A DNA stretch of 64,000 bases from Hydrangea macrophylla (GCA_033977485.1 CM066984.1:114259251-114323250); one strand, 5' to 3'; shown: positions 34,680-45,578, counted from the stretch's first letter. Notes: generated from the letters alone by a model not told the origin. Program-made: numbers and translations.

Positions 34680-35496
34680 GATTACTTGGCGTTCTCCTGA
34701 AATCACTGAAACTAGAACCAGAGCCTCTTTGAAACAGCCTCTTGAAAGATCCGCCTTGGTTCCTATCCCCGCCCTCATTGTTTCATTTACCGTGCTGATG
34801 CTGCCCCGACCTTTCCATTCCACTCTCGGCCACTAGTGCCGTTTGTTGTACTGCTGTCACGGTCGAATGTTCATAGGTTTCCACCCTTAGACAGATATTT
34901 TCCCTTAAACCCTCTTTGAATTTCCTCGCCCTATCTTCTTCCTCTTGCACGGAACCTTTTCCAAATCTTAACAAAGCGTTGTACTTGGAAGTATATTCGA
35001 TTACAGTCATATCTTCCTGCTTCAGGTTATCAAATTCTCGCTTCTTTGCATTGTAGGCGGCTCGCGGAAAGAACCGACGATTGAATTCCGCCTTAAACCC
35101 CTCCCAAGTAATCGGTGCCCCTTGATCTAGAACATGTACCCACCAATTCTGGGCTTCACCCTTCAGCACATCACTTGCATTTTCCATTTTCTCCCTATCG
35201 TTCATCGGAATAGATCAGAAAATCCTCTCCATGTCCATAATCCAATGTTCTGCGAGCGTTGGATCGGGTGTCCCATGAAATTCCATCGGTTTTTTCCTCG
35301 CAAACTGTTCAGATATGGATCTCATACCCCTATTCTCAGGTGGATGTACCACAGTTAAGGGTGGTAGTTCGAATGGAGGTGTTGGAGGCAATCGTTCTGC
35401 TATATTCTGTATCATATCACCCATATTCCCAATCATTTCGGCCATTTCATTCATACGTCGGGTGTGTGGCAAAAAAGTTCGCTCTTCATCACTCAT
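34680..35496 (-). pseudogene. gypsy-2 gag (stops)
   Basis: The minus frames 35215-35496 and 34783-35205 encode the Gag capsid. Segments: FARKKPMEFHGTPDPTLAEH, then AQNWWVHVLDQGAPITWEGF, FNRRFFPRAAYNAKKREF and LRFGKGSVQEEEDRARKF. The start MSDEERTFL lies 43 bases inside the Athila insertion point. Stops at about 35212 and 34782 break it. Confidence 0.85.
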
Positions 35497-35775
35497 GATT
35501 ACAACCTGTAGTTCTCAATGCATAAACATTATGCATGTACCACTGATGAGGGCTGATATTTGTAAGATATTGGCCCAATAAAGAGAAAAATTGGTTAAAT
35601 TTGATCCTCGATCTCTAGTTTTACCTGTACTTATGTTTTAATTCATCTCTTTACACAATGATGCATTTCTGTGGTATATTGTTGTGTTTAGTTCTTTAAA
35701 TGTAGGTTCCAAAGTTTGGATGAATAACAAGTTGAAAGGAATAAATCAAGAAACAAGTAGATGAAGTCTTGGTAC

Positions 35776-35869
35776 CAATCGATTGACATCATATCAATCG
35801 ATTGACATTTCTTATGATCAATCGATTGGTATCTATCGATTAATCGATTGACATCATATCAATCGATTG
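35776..35869. repeat. CAATCGATTG cluster 1, 5' LTR
   Basis: Perfect copies at 35776, 35795, 35819 and 35860, plus a TAATCGATTG version at 35841. Most are followed by ACAT or GGTA. Located about 110-200 bp upstream of the TATA box. Confidence 0.93.
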
Positions 35870-35976
35870 GTTAAAGCTGGAAATAATCTGCGTTAATGGT
35901 GCAAGATCTCAGCAATTAGGACGACGACCAGCCGTTATAGAATGAACCTAGACGCCTTCAGCTCATGGATTTAACA

Positions 35977-35986
35977 CTATATATAG
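35977..35986 (+). promoter_or_regulatory. TATA box of the Athila LTR
   Basis: CTATATATAG is identical in the 3' LTR at 48211-48220. It lies between the two palindrome clusters, so transcription should start within about 40 bases downstream. Cluster 2 would then be transcribed. Confidence 0.7.
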
Positions 35987-36353
35987 AGGGGAGTAAAAAG
36001 GGTCAGGGGTTGGATAATATTGTATTGTTTTGTAGGGATTTCTCCATAGTTTTTCATTTTTTGAATGAGTCCAAGCTTGAAGTTCTTATATTTTGAATTC
36101 AATCTCAAGTTCAGGTTTTCGTTCTTGCTTCTAGTTGTTTTAGGAATTGCTTGATTATGAATCTCATTCTAGTTCTAGTTTAATTTCAAGATTTTTAGTT
36201 CAAAAATTTAATTCATGACAATATTTGATCTCATTTTTCAGTCTATTTGCATTTATGCAGTCTTAAGTATGCTTGAGTAAAATTCTGGTTGGGAATAATG
36301 TGAAGAAACATTGTTCCCAGCCCACTGCCATGATTCTATTTAAGAATCAGTGT

Positions 36354-36473
36354 CAATCGATTGGAAGCAGAACCCAATCGATTGACATTGATTCCAAGTC
36401 AATCGATTGAGTTTATTTCAATCGATTGAGAGTCATTTCATTTCAATCGATTGACATTATAAACAATCGATTG
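36354..36473. repeat. CAATCGATTG cluster 2, 5' LTR
   Basis: Six perfect copies start at 36354, 36375, 36400, 36419, 36444 and 36464, with spacings of 19-25 bp. They are conserved at 48588-48707 in the other LTR. Confidence 0.95.
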
Positions 36474-37148
36474 ATATGGAATTGACTTGGGTTGAATTCT
36501 TTTTGTATTTCAGTAACTTCTATTTTAGAAACTAAGCTCAAATCGTCCTTTTTAAGTTCGAATTGAAAATTGATTTTGAGATATAAGCTCTTTTGATTAA
36601 TTAACTCAATGAACGCTTGAGACAAACACATCAAATATTTCATACTCAATCTGTTGGTTTTTGTTCATGGTCTTAATTAACTAACATTTCAGTCCTTCAT
36701 AAATAAGTTAGGTATACAAACCACTAAGTATGCGAGATTCACATACCTAGTGTCTCGGATGCTTAACTTAATCATCTTTGAAATAAGGAATACTCTAAGG
36801 ATAAAACCCCAGCTGTTCGTTATTGTTAAATCATGGTAGTGGATGGGGCTATGTGGATTTACATATTCCCAACACCTTTTCATAAGTAATTTAAATTGCA
36901 TTGTTTATTCCTATTTAATTTTATTGTCATTTTTCTTTCATTACTAAATCTCAATTTCAATAGGACTGTTAGATCGCCCACTTTAAAGAAATCATCTTCT
37001 ATTTTATTTAGGATTCAATCTAGATCTTTCTGCCTCGTATCTTCCGTCCCTTGGGAAAACGACTCGGTTTTACTGGTTTTTACTCGTCGCGACCGTCTGC
37101 GCTTGGACGTACTCTTGAGAGAACACATTTCCAGTCGTGTCAAGTTTT

Positions 37149-37166
37149 TGGCGCCGTTGCCGAGGA
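37149..37166 (+). other. Athila primer-binding site (Asp tRNA)
   Basis: TGGCGCCGTTGCCGAGGA begins six bases past the LTR. It matches the plant Asp tRNA 3' end except near GAGG, where GGGG is usual. An Asp primer is typical of Athila. Confidence 0.88.
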
Positions 37167-37276
37167 CGGTAACAAAGGCCAGAATCTTTCGATTGATCCG
37201 ATCTTTTCTTATCCCATTTCTATCTTTCTTTTTCTTTTTGTTCTTCAGAACACAAGCTATATTGTTGTGTCCTTCT

Positions 37277-39062
37277 ATGTCTTTTGACTCCGCTGAAGCT
37301 TTCATCACAAATTTATTTGAAGATTCCATCAATAGTGCTGATAATCCCATTTTTACCCCATCTATTTCTGACCCAATGTCTGATACGGAGAGCCAACAAG
37401 GAAAGAATAGGCATGACCTCATTAATGACGGTCAACGACCTTTATGAGAACTTTTAGCTCCTGATCGAACAGCCACACCTTCTTGTATCCGCATCCCTCC
37501 GCACACGGGTACATTCCATTTTTGTAATAGGATGATTCAACGTTTACCCACATTTCACAGGATGGAGAAAGAGAAGGCGTACTTACACATTCGAGATTTC
37601 GAAGACGTTTGTGGCACTTTCACAGATCAGACCTGCCCGAGTGACATAATCCGACTAAAGCTTTTCCCCTTCACCTTGAAGGACAAAGCAAAGTCATGGT
37701 TGTTGTCGCTCAAACCGAACTCTATTTCGACTTGGCCAGCAATTCATGAAGCCTTTCTTAAAAAATTCTACCCTAATCGATTAACGAATGACATTTTGAG
37801 ACAGATCAAGATGTACAATCAAAAAGAGGAAGAAACTTTCGCTGAGGCATGGGAGCGTTTCAAGGATTTGTTACTGCTCTGTCCACATCATGGTTTTGAG
37901 AAGTGGTGGACAATAAGCTTCTTCTATGACGGCCTTAGTCCAAAGTCAAAGAAGCTCGTAGAAACTACGAGTGACGGTGAGTTTATGAGCAAAAATGCCG
38001 ACCAAGCAGAAGCTCATTTTGAATGGTTAGCCGAACATGCACCAGAATGGGAAACTCAAGTGACGAGAACTCAGACCAGTTCGAGTTCAAGTAAAAAGAG
38101 TATTTATCAGCTGAAAGCAGAAGATGGCTTAATGGAGAAATACGAGCAATTGGCTCGTAAGTTGGAAGTTTTGGAAGCAAAGAAGGATCCAGTGATACAA
38201 TTTACTTCTGAAGAATCATGTTCTAGTTGTTTACAAATGGGGCATACCTCTCAACATTGTCACATATACCCTGTTTATCAAGAATCATGTTCTAGTTGTT
38301 TACAAATGGGGCATACCTCTCAACATTATCAAGAATCATGTTCTAGTTGTTTACAAATAGGTGGAGTCATCCTGGTTTTGATCAAAGAAACAGTGCTGCT
38401 GCAGCAAACCCATCTCAATAGTGGCAGCCGAATAAAGGAAACCAATACCGACCTCAGAACCAAGGGTACCAACAAAGTTACCAACCTCCTCCTACCTATC
38501 AACAAAATCAAGGGTATCACCAGAATCAATATCAACAAAATCATTCGCCTCAATCCAACTACAATCAGGGGGTAACAACCAAACCTCATCTAACACTTAT
38601 GTGCCACCTCATAAGAAGGCACAGGAGGATCCTAATACACTCATGATGCAGCAGATGATGCAGCTAATGAGTAAACTCAACACATGTGTAGAGAGGTTAG
38701 CTGCTCAGCAAGGGGATCGAGAACGAACTATGTTCCCTGCACAACCAGAGCCAAATCCTAAAGGCCAACACTCGGGTACAGGATCCTCGAGATCTGGACC
38801 ACATGAGGAGGCCAAGGCTGTAACTGTGTTGAGAAGTAGAAAGGAGATTGAGAAAGCCTCTCTTCCCTCACACCCTGTAGTTGGTGATGAAGAAGAGGTT
38901 GAGAATGAAGAAAAACTGGTGGAAGAAGGAAGAGAGGGCGAAACAGTTAAGCCCGAAACAACAGCTCTTGAAAATACTAAAATAAAGAGAAGGCCTGGAA
39001 AAGAACCTCTCCTTGAGGAGGCACCAAATGCCCTTTTCCAGCTCCATATCCTCAAAGGTTGA
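37277..39062 (+). pseudogene. gag: Athila gag with triplicated zinc-knuckle segment
   Basis: The start is taken at ATG 37277 (MSFDSAEAF). The frame hits TGA at 37445, where Arg is normal, resumes through the 37532 frame, and carries the capsid domain (LKLFPFTLKDKAKSWLLSL, FLKKFYPNRLTNDI, FYDGLSPKSKKLVE). At 38214-38360 the knuckle segment CSSCLQMGHTSQHC is present once intact, once with Tyr for the last Cys, and once truncated. A frameshift follows. The true downstream frame has an Asn/Gln/Tyr/Pro-rich region with one TAG, then MPPHKK... (38601-39062) as the acidic C-terminal part. Confidence 0.85.
38211..38370 (+). repeat. Direct repeat triplicating the Gag knuckle
   Basis: The block AGAATCATGTTCTAGTTGTT plus TACAAATGGGGCATACCTCT occurs from about 38212, 38281 and 38332. 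Copy 1 has an extra CACATATACCCTGTTTATC tail; copy 3 stops after TACAAATAGG. The repeats are nearly identical, so the duplication is recent. Confidence 0.92.
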
Positions 39063-39964
39063 AGAAACCTAAACAAGAAACCAAAAGTCAGGAGTTTTTG
39101 GAGTTATTCAAACAAGTAAAGATCAATCTCCTACTCCTTGATGCGATTAAACAAGTGTCTTCCTATGCCAAGTTCTTGAAAGACTTGTGTACTGTCAAGA
39201 GGAAGCAAAGTGTTAAAAAGAGTGCTTATTTGGCATGCCAAACAAGTGCAATTGTAAAACACGATCTGCCTCCTAAGTACAAAGATCCAGGCACACCTAC
39301 GGTTTCTTGTATAATCGGTCAGAAGAAAGTGAACAATGCTCTGCTTGACTTAGGTTCGAGTGTTAATCTCTTACCTTACACTGTTTACCAACAGCTAGGG
39401 TTGGGAGAACTAAAGCCCACTCGCATTACTCTCCAACTCGCAGATCGATCAATTAAATATCCGCAAGGAGTTCTTGAGGATGTCTTAGTCCAGATCGACA
39501 CTTTTGTCTTTCCTGTTGACTTTGTTGTTCTAGACACCGAACCAGGTTACAATGCTAAATCTCAGATTCCGGTGATCTTTGGACGTCCTTTCCTCGCGAC
39601 AATTGATGCGACGATTAAAGTAAGGAGTGGAGTGATGATCGTTGTTTTTGGGAACATGACATTGAATATCAAGATCTTCTCAAATCCCAAAATTGAAGAT
39701 TTTGATGATGAGGAAGAGGAATTGAATTGGGTGGAATCGATAATTCAAGATTGCTTTGATTCAACTGCTCACTCTGATCCCGTGGAGTCCATTATGACTA
39801 ACTCATGTTATGAATTGGATAAATACACTCCACGAGATGAGATGATAAGCCAGATATGTGCTATATTAGAAGTTATAGAAGAGGAAGTTGCAAGGGCAAT
39901 GTGGACGGCTCAATTCGAACAATTACCACCAAAGACAAAATTGGCACTGCCGTCAAACCTGTAA
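39059..39964 (+). CDS. pol: Athila protease region (part of pol)
   Basis: A 301-residue open frame starts four bases inside the end of the previous one. N-terminal helix segment LFKQVKINLLLLDAIKQVSS is typical of Athila. The retropepsin-like site reads ALLDLGSSVNLLPY (residues about 95-108), with DLG in place of DTG/DSG as is usual for Athila. Later ADRSIKYPQGVLEDV and IFGRPFLATIDATI. It ends with an acidic linker. It is separated from RT by a stop at 39962 and a short gap, so Gag-Pol could not be made as one protein in this copy. Confidence 0.85.
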   Translation: MKKPKQETKSQEFLELFKQVKINLLLLDAIKQVSSYAKFLKDLCTVKRKQSVKKSAYLACQTSAIVKHDLPPKYKDPGTPTVSCIIGQKKVNNALLDLGSSVNLLPYTVYQQLGLGELKPTRITLQLADRSIKYPQGVLEDVLVQIDTFVFPVDFVVLDTEPGYNAKSQIPVIFGRPFLATIDATIKVRSGVMIVVFGNMTLNIKIFSNPKIEDFDDEEEELNWVESIIQDCFDSTAHSDPVESIMTNSCYELDKYTPRDEMISQICAILEVIEEEVARAMWTAQFEQLPPKTKLALPSNL

Positions 39965-39973
39965 TTTTCGGAA

Positions 39974-41479
39974 TTGGAATTGAAAGAACTCCCGAAGGAA
40001 TTGAAATATGTATTTCTGGGAGAAGAGAAGACCTTTCCTGTCATAATTTCATCCGTTTTGAATCAAGAACAGGAAGGTAAACTAATAAAGCTACTCAAGC
40101 AACATAAAAGTGCATTGGGTTGGACTGTTGCCGACTTAAGAGGAATAAGTCCATCCATATACACACACAAGATTTATCTTGAGGAGGACGCCAAACCGTG
40201 TCGACAAATGCAAAGGCGTCTTAACCCAAACATGCAAGAGGTAGTGAAGAAGGAAGTTCTGAAATTGATGGATGTTGGGGTTATTTATCCAATTTCGGAT
40301 AGTCCTTGGGTATGTCCGACTCAAGTAGAGCCAAAGAAAGCTGGTATTACAGTGGTAGAAAATAAGGAAGGAGAATTGGTGCCCACACGTGTGACCACAA
40401 GCTGGCGCATGTGTATTGACTATAGAAGATTGAATGCGATGACTCGAAAGGATCATTTTCCATTGCCCTTTATGGATCAAATGCTGGAAAGGGTAGCGGG
40501 TCATCAATTCTACTGCTTCCTGGACGGTTATAGTGGTTATAACCAAATTAAAATTGATTCTGTTGATCAAGAAAAAACCACATTCACCTGTCCGTTTGGA
40601 ACATTTGCATATCGCCGGATGCCATTTGGCTTATGCAGTGCAACTGCAACATTTCAGAGGTGTATGCTGAGCATATTTAGCGATATGGTTGAAAAGATCA
40701 TGGAGGTCTTTATGGATGACTTTTCTGTATTTGGCAGCAGTTTTGATGATTGCTTAGGAAACCTCCAAAAGGTTCTGAAAAGATGCGAGGATAAGAATTT
40801 GGTCCTCAACTGGGAAAAATGTCACTTCATGGTGACAAAAGGGATTGTTTTGGGGCATATAGTTTCTGCCGAGGGAATACAGGTAGATAAGGCAAAAATT
40901 GACATAATCGCTAATCTTCCTGTCCCTACTACAGTTAAGGACATTCGATCATATTTGGGTCATGCCGGTTTTTACCGGAGATTTATTAAAGATTTCAGTG
41001 CTGTGTCCAGACCTTTGTGTCAACTCTTAGCAAAGGATATCCCTTTTGAATGGACCAACGAATGTCAGGAGTCCTTTGATAAACTCAAACATCACCTCAC
41101 TACACCTCCGATAATGCAATCTCCAGATTGGAATCTTCCTTTTGAGCTGATGTGTGATGCGAGTGACACAGCAATTGGAGCTATTTTAGGGCAAAGGAAG
41201 GACAAAAAGCCTACGGTGATTTACTATGCTAGCAGAACCCTTGATGGAGCTCAACAAAATTACTCTACTACCGAAAAGGAGTTGCTGGCAATTGTATTTG
41301 CACTGGAAAAATTTAGGCAATATTTAATTACTGATCATGCGGCATTGAAGTATCTGCTATCCAAAAAGGATACCAAACAGCGATTAATACGCTGGATTCT
41401 CCTGCTCCAAGAATTTGATTTGGTTATCAAAGATAAAAAGGGGTGGAGAATGTTGTGGCCGATCACCTCTCACGATTGA
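39974..41479 (+). CDS. pol: Athila reverse transcriptase and RNase H
   Basis: This is a 501-residue open frame. RT signatures: [20 protein letters not shown] (about 103-122), [58 protein letters not shown] and the catalytic [10 protein letters not shown]. Then [31 protein letters not shown], and RNase H with [16 protein letters not shown] and [18 protein letters not shown]. The frame shifts near 41440, just before the usual [10 protein letters not shown], which is in the next frame at 41443-41670. Catalytic residues appear intact. Confidence 0.9.
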   Translation: MELKELPKELKYVFLGEEKTFPVIISSVLNQEQEGKLIKLLKQHKSALGWTVADLRGISPSIYTHKIYLEEDAKPCRQMQRRLNPNMQEVVKKEVLKLMDVGVIYPISDSPWVCPTQVEPKKAGITVVENKEGELVPTRVTTSWRMCIDYRRLNAMTRKDHFPLPFMDQMLERVAGHQFYCFLDGYSGYNQIKIDSVDQEKTTFTCPFGTFAYRRMPFGLCSATATFQRCMLSIFSDMVEKIMEVFMDDFSVFGSSFDDCLGNLQKVLKRCEDKNLVLNWEKCHFMVTKGIVLGHIVSAEGIQVDKAKIDIIANLPVPTTVKDIRSYLGHAGFYRRFIKDFSAVSRPLCQLLAKDIPFEWTNECQESFDKLKHHLTTPPIMQSPDWNLPFELMCDASDTAIGAILGQRKDKKPTVIYYASRTLDGAQQNYSTTEKELLAIVFALEKFRQYLITDHAALKYLLSKKDTKQRLIRWILLLQEFDLVIKDKKGWRMLWPITSHD

Positions 41480-42856
41480 CGTTTGAAGATAATTCCTCAC
41501 AATCCATCCCAATTCGTGAATCTTTCCCAGATGAACAACTTTTTGCTGCAACCAGTTTGCCCTGGTATGCAGACATTGTTAATTATCTGGCAACAGGGGA
41601 GACCCCATCTTATTGGTCCACCCCTGACAGGAAAAAGATTTCTATCCATCGTAAAATGGTTTTACTTTGATGACCCGTACTTGTTCAAGTACTGTGCAGA
41701 TCCAGTAATTAGGCGATGTGTCCCCGAGGAAGATATCTCTCAGATTTTAGCCTCCTACCACTCGGAAGCCTGTGGCGGTCATTTTTCAGCTCAAAAAACT
41801 GCTCAAAAGGTATTCAGTAGTGGGTTCTACTGGCCAACAATTTTTAAAGACTGTTATGCATTCTGTAGAGCATGTGCTAGATGCCAAATGTTTCGGAGCT
41901 TATCTAAGAGAAATGAAATGCCGATGACCCCGATCATCACTATCAAAATTTTCGATTGCTGGGGTATTGACTTCATGGGATCATTTCCACCATCATCTCA
42001 GTTTGAATATATCCTTTTAGCGGTCGAATATGTGTCCAAGTGGGTTGAGGCCATTCCGACAAGGAGAAGTGATCACAGAACAGTGATCTCATTCTTAAAA
42101 GAAATTATTCTTTCGAGATTCAGAACACCGAAAGCCATGATTAGCGATCGTGGAACCCATTTTTGCAATAAGCCTTTCGAGGCATTGATGAAGAAATATG
42201 GGGTCAATCATAAGATTGCTTTATCATAGCATCCATAGTCAAATGGACATGCAGAGCTAGCTAATAGGGAAATCAAACATATCCTGGAAAAGACTGTCAA
42301 CATCAATAGAAAGGATTGGTCTTCACGTTTAACTGATGCTTTGTGGGCATACAGGATGGCATATAAGACGAACCTTGGGATGTCTCCCTATAGGCTGATT
42401 TATGGAAAAGCTTGTCATTTTCCTGTGGAACTGGAGCATAAGGCATATTGGGCCACCCGACTGCTAAATTTTGACATACATGAGAGTGGTACATTGAGGA
42501 AGCTACAGCTTAATGAACTAGAAGAGATCCGGAATGATGCTTATGATAGTGCTCGCACTTTCAAATCCAAATTAAAAGCTAAACACGATTGTTCCATCCT
42601 GAGAAAGAAGCTTGAACCGGGACAGAAAGTGCTACTTTACGATTCAAAGCTTCATCTCTTTCCCGGAAATCTGAGGTCGAGGTGGATAGGACCCTTTATT
42701 GTCAAAGAAGTGTTTCCACACGGAGCAGTAGAAATCGTTAATCCCAAGAATGGTAATGCATTTAAAGTCAATGGGCAATGTTTAAAGCTATTTTTGGAGA
42801 GGTTTGAACCAGAATCAGAGACCATCCAACTGGATGATCCTGATTATTCTTCTTGA
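41443..42856 (+). pseudogene. pol: Athila integrase (two stops and frameshift)
   Basis: The ORFs 41443-41670, 41483-42229 and 42341-42856 cover the integrase. Zinc module: CHSEACGGHF-type H-H (ASYHSEACGGHFS) and CRACARCQM. Core: Asp in WGIDFMGSF, Asp in MISDRGTHF, and the Glu in NGHAELANREI. The Glu lies just past two TAG/TAG stops (about 42227-42238, where Tyr-His-Pro-Gln is normal). C-terminal part with WAYRMAYKTNLGMSPYRL, KACHFPVELEHKAYWA and SRWIGPFIVKEVFPHGAVEI. It ends at 42856. Confidence 0.88.
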
Positions 42857-42962
42857 AAAATCTGGGAACCTTATGTTGTTGTATAATAGTTTTCTTTTCT
42901 TTGTGTGCTTGTCTATTTCTGCTTCCTTTTGTTCTTATTCTGTCTTTTTGATTGGCTATAGG

Positions 42963-43262
42963 ATGAATCCATGGCAGATGAATCCATTGCATTACCTACC
43001 TCATTTGCTCTACCATGGGGTCCGTTCTCCAGGAACCTCAGAACAGAGGGAACAAGAAAAGCCAATTTTTACTCCGCTGTCCAGCTCGTACCCAGATTCC
43101 CCTAATGTAGCAATTGCTAAAATGAATACCTGGGATCTACTGTGCGCAGTTCGAGAGATTCTAGATGATTTTCAGTTGAACTCGGATGGAGAAGTTGTGG
43201 AGTACTTCGTGGATTTTGCTGAAGGAGAAGATCTTTCTTCTCCAGAACCTGAGCATAATTGA
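42963..43262 (+). CDS. Small hypothetical ORF after Athila integrase
   Basis: From MNPWQMNPLHYL this frame encodes about 99 residues, Pro/Ser/acidic with a C-terminal stretch WDLLCAVREILDDFQL...YFVDFAEGEDLSSPEPE. It is immediately preceded by a pyrimidine-rich run and GGCTATAG, which could be a splice acceptor, as used for envelope-position ORFs in Athila. No known domain was recognised. It could be a remnant of ORF2. Confidence 0.4.
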   Translation: MNPWQMNPLHYLPHLLYHGVRSPGTSEQREQEKPIFTPLSSSYPDSPNVAIAKMNTWDLLCAVREILDDFQLNSDGEVVEYFVDFAEGEDLSSPEPEHN

Positions 43263-43550
43263 CTTTGCCTAGCCCTTATGGCCACTGAATAAGACAGAAT
43301 TTTATTTTTCTTTCTTTCAGTTTGTTTGATTGTTTGTTTTCCAACCAAGATCTTGTACCCTTTGGATGATAATAATCCACTTTGAGAAATAAGATTGATG
43401 ATTTCTGAATAAATTCTTCCTACTTGTTTGTTTGATGAGTTTGATCCTTGTTTGAATGCTCGAAGTCTTGTTTTTATCCTGAAAATGCATTCTTAAACTG
43501 TTAGGGGTGATTACATGAAGAAAATTTGGATTCCCATGAATTTTTAATAT

Positions 43551-43623
43551 CAATCGATTGAACTTTTATGTCAATCGATTGAACTCTTTTATCAATCGAT
43601 TGACATTTATTGTCAATCGATTG
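43551..43623. repeat. CAATCGATTG cluster, internal A
   Basis: Four perfect copies at 43551, 43572, 43593 and 43614, exactly 21 bp apart, in non-coding sequence between pol and the 3' ORF. Confidence 0.93.
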
Positions 43624-44081
43624 ACAACCCTTCCAGACGTAAAGTCTGTCTATCTCCCTCTCCCTCATTTCATTTCAAAACTTTCAAGAGAGAGGGAGAG
43701 GAGGCGATTCCGAGGGAGTGAGAAGGAGACCCCCCTGATTGTTATCATCAATTCCACTTACCCTCTTCTCCCATCCTCATCATCATCATTCTCATCTCTC
43801 CATCTCTACCGCCACTGCCCTCGCATGGACAGAGGGAGAGAAGAAGGAGAGTGATTTGGGCCGTAAATGTCAGCACCATCATTAATCTCATTCTTAATCA
43901 CCCGTGGGCACAGTTTTTGGCGCAATTTTGATCGAGGTAACCCCAAACTCATGACCTTTCTTTTCCTCATCATTCTTGATTCAAAATGATAGAGGGAGCC
44001 CCTCATGGTCATAAGACCACTAAATTGATGATAGGGGGACGTGAGACCTTGTTGTGGGCAGCCCCCTTAAATCGCTGATGT
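43624..44081. other. Athila internal non-coding spacer
   Basis: This spacer contains purine-rich GAGAGAGGGAGAGGAGG-type runs (43680-43720) and TCATCATCATC repeats. The segment around 43915, TTTTTGGCGCAATTTTGATC, is reminiscent of the LTR/primer junction but is not a match. No coding sequence was recognised. Confidence 0.45.
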
Positions 44082-44154
44082 CAATCGATTGACATCAGGG
44101 CTCAATCGATTGGAATTCATCTTCAATAGATTGACAATTTATGTCAATCGATTG
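44082..44154. repeat. CAATCGATTG cluster, internal B
   Basis: Perfect copies at 44082, 44103 and 44145, with one mutated copy (CAATAGATTG) at 44124. The 21-bp spacing is kept. The cluster ends about 70 bp before the ATG at 44226. Confidence 0.93.
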
Positions 44155-44225
44155 ACATAAACAGAGAAGCAGAGTCTTTCTTTTCTAATCCCAACTCTCT
44201 ATTTCGCTTCCATTTTTTCAGTTCC

Positions 44226-45578
44226 TTGGCTCCCAAGCCAAAAGACAGTGGACCCCACCCCGAAAAATCAACTTCTCTTGAGATTCCTGATCCACCGCAC
44301 GTTCATGGGTTCAGGAACGCCAAGGAAAACACATGGTTCACTAAATACTTCCAAACCCGCGAGATTATGGTAGAGAGGCGATTTGAAAATTTGTGGAGTG
44401 ACGATAAAATTCCATTTTACCTAGCTCGCCTTCGAGCTTATCCTGATTGGCTCCCGGTTCTCACAGCAGCTAAACAAGTGCGACCTTCTTGGATTCGATC
44501 GACTTGTGCGAGCATGGTCAAGGCACCAAACGTTCCATATACATATTTTTCTTGCATTCAGGAACGCCAGATTGAGTTTAGCCCTACCACAGTGGCCAGA
44601 GCTCTGGGTATTGCTGAGGTGCCAGATCACCTGTATCCTATCCATGCTGATCGTCCATTCCCATCCTTTGATGTCATTGCCACAGAAATTTTTGGCAGAA
44701 AAATCAAGAAGTATTCGGGGATTTCAGTATTCGATGATCATGATCTGACCATGGACTGCCACCTTCTCCACTTAGCTCTTTGCAGCTGTATCCTCCCTAC
44801 TACCTATAAGTTAGACTTTGTTGGGTGGTATACGCGAGTTCTTTATGCCATTGGGACCGGTTTACCCATTTGCCTTGCCCGGCTCTTCATAGAGTTCTTC
44901 ATTGAGCCCACACGGCATCCGAGTAAGGCCCAGCACCTCAAAGGTGCTTGGGTAATCCATAGAGTGTGTGAGGAGGCAGGATTGGAGGTACCAGCAGGAG
45001 AGGCATTGCAGAAGTCGAAAATTGGGGTTTTTGGTGAATCTGCTGCAAGACGATCAGCAGCACAATTTAAAAAATTATCAAAAGGAAAAGGGAAAATAGG
45101 AGAGAGCAGTAAGAAAAAGAAGAGAAAGAGGGGAGATTTGTCGTCTGAGGAAGAAGACGAGGACCCAGGGACGCTTGAGGCGGAGGGTCAAGATATAGTT
45201 GTAGTCAAGGAAGATGAGGTCTCAGGGACGCCGACTGCGGCTGAGAGTCAGTATGAGTTGAGGAAGCGTGAGCCACCTGCAGCCACTACATCTACCCCTT
45301 CGTCTCTCTAGACCATTTATGATCTTTTAATAGAGGAGCGAGAGGCGAGAGTGCAGCTTCATGGGATGGTTCGGGAGGTAACCGCACAGCAGGAGTTGAT
45401 GGTTGCGCAAATGGTTTCTGATCGTGATTTTATTCATTCGAGAGTTGAGCAGCTCGGTAGCCAGATTGAGCAGATATTGATGTTGCTCGGGATCGAGCAG
45501 TCCTTGCGCTCATCTATGCCACGTCCTCCGATGGCTCCAGCCTCTACGTCAGCTCCACCAGAGGTAGATATTTCATAG
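44226..45578 (+). pseudogene. Athila 3' ORF (envelope position), plant-transposon-protein-like, one stop
   Basis: ATG 44226 opens a 361-residue frame ending at TAG 45309. The same frame continues to 45578 (ending PPEVDIS), so the full product would be about 450 residues with one internal stop. The N-terminal half has the pattern EIMVERRFENLW...IPFYLARLRAYPDWLPVL, then WIRSTCASM-KAPNVPY and IEFSPTTVARALGI. This is like the domain annotated 'putative plant transposon protein' in plant databases (from memory). A hydrophobic segment near residues 195-220 is followed by a Lys-rich basic patch and an acidic stretch (EEEDEDPG), then a predicted coiled-coil tail. There is no clear signal peptide, so a true envelope protein is unlikely. 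Confidence 0.6.

Larger units (their letters stand above)
35544..37142 (+). repeat. Athila 5' LTR
   Basis: It runs from TGATGAGGGCTG to GTCGTGTCA. It aligns with 47759-49376 with few base differences. The main difference is a loss of about 18 bp between two palindromes near 35832-35850. It contains palindrome clusters at 35776-35869 and 36354-36473 either side of the TATA box at 35977. Confidence 0.95.

Noticed and set aside
35776..36473. CRISPR-like array of short repeats with spacers
   Set aside because: Plant nuclear LTR context; repeats are 10-bp palindromes with short, partly repeated spacers and no cas genes.
37143..37260. tRNA-like gene near the Athila primer site
   Set aside because: Only the 18-base primer complement is present; no cloverleaf.
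36896..37276. N-terminal extension of Athila Gag into the LTR
   Set aside because: The frame is open by chance across the LTR and primer site; a Gag start upstream of the primer site is not plausible.
42804..42962. Hydrophobic segment before the small Athila ORF, as a signal or membrane anchor
   Set aside because: Sequence is the T-rich spacer after integrase; hydrophobicity follows from base composition. The ORF start was moved to 42963.
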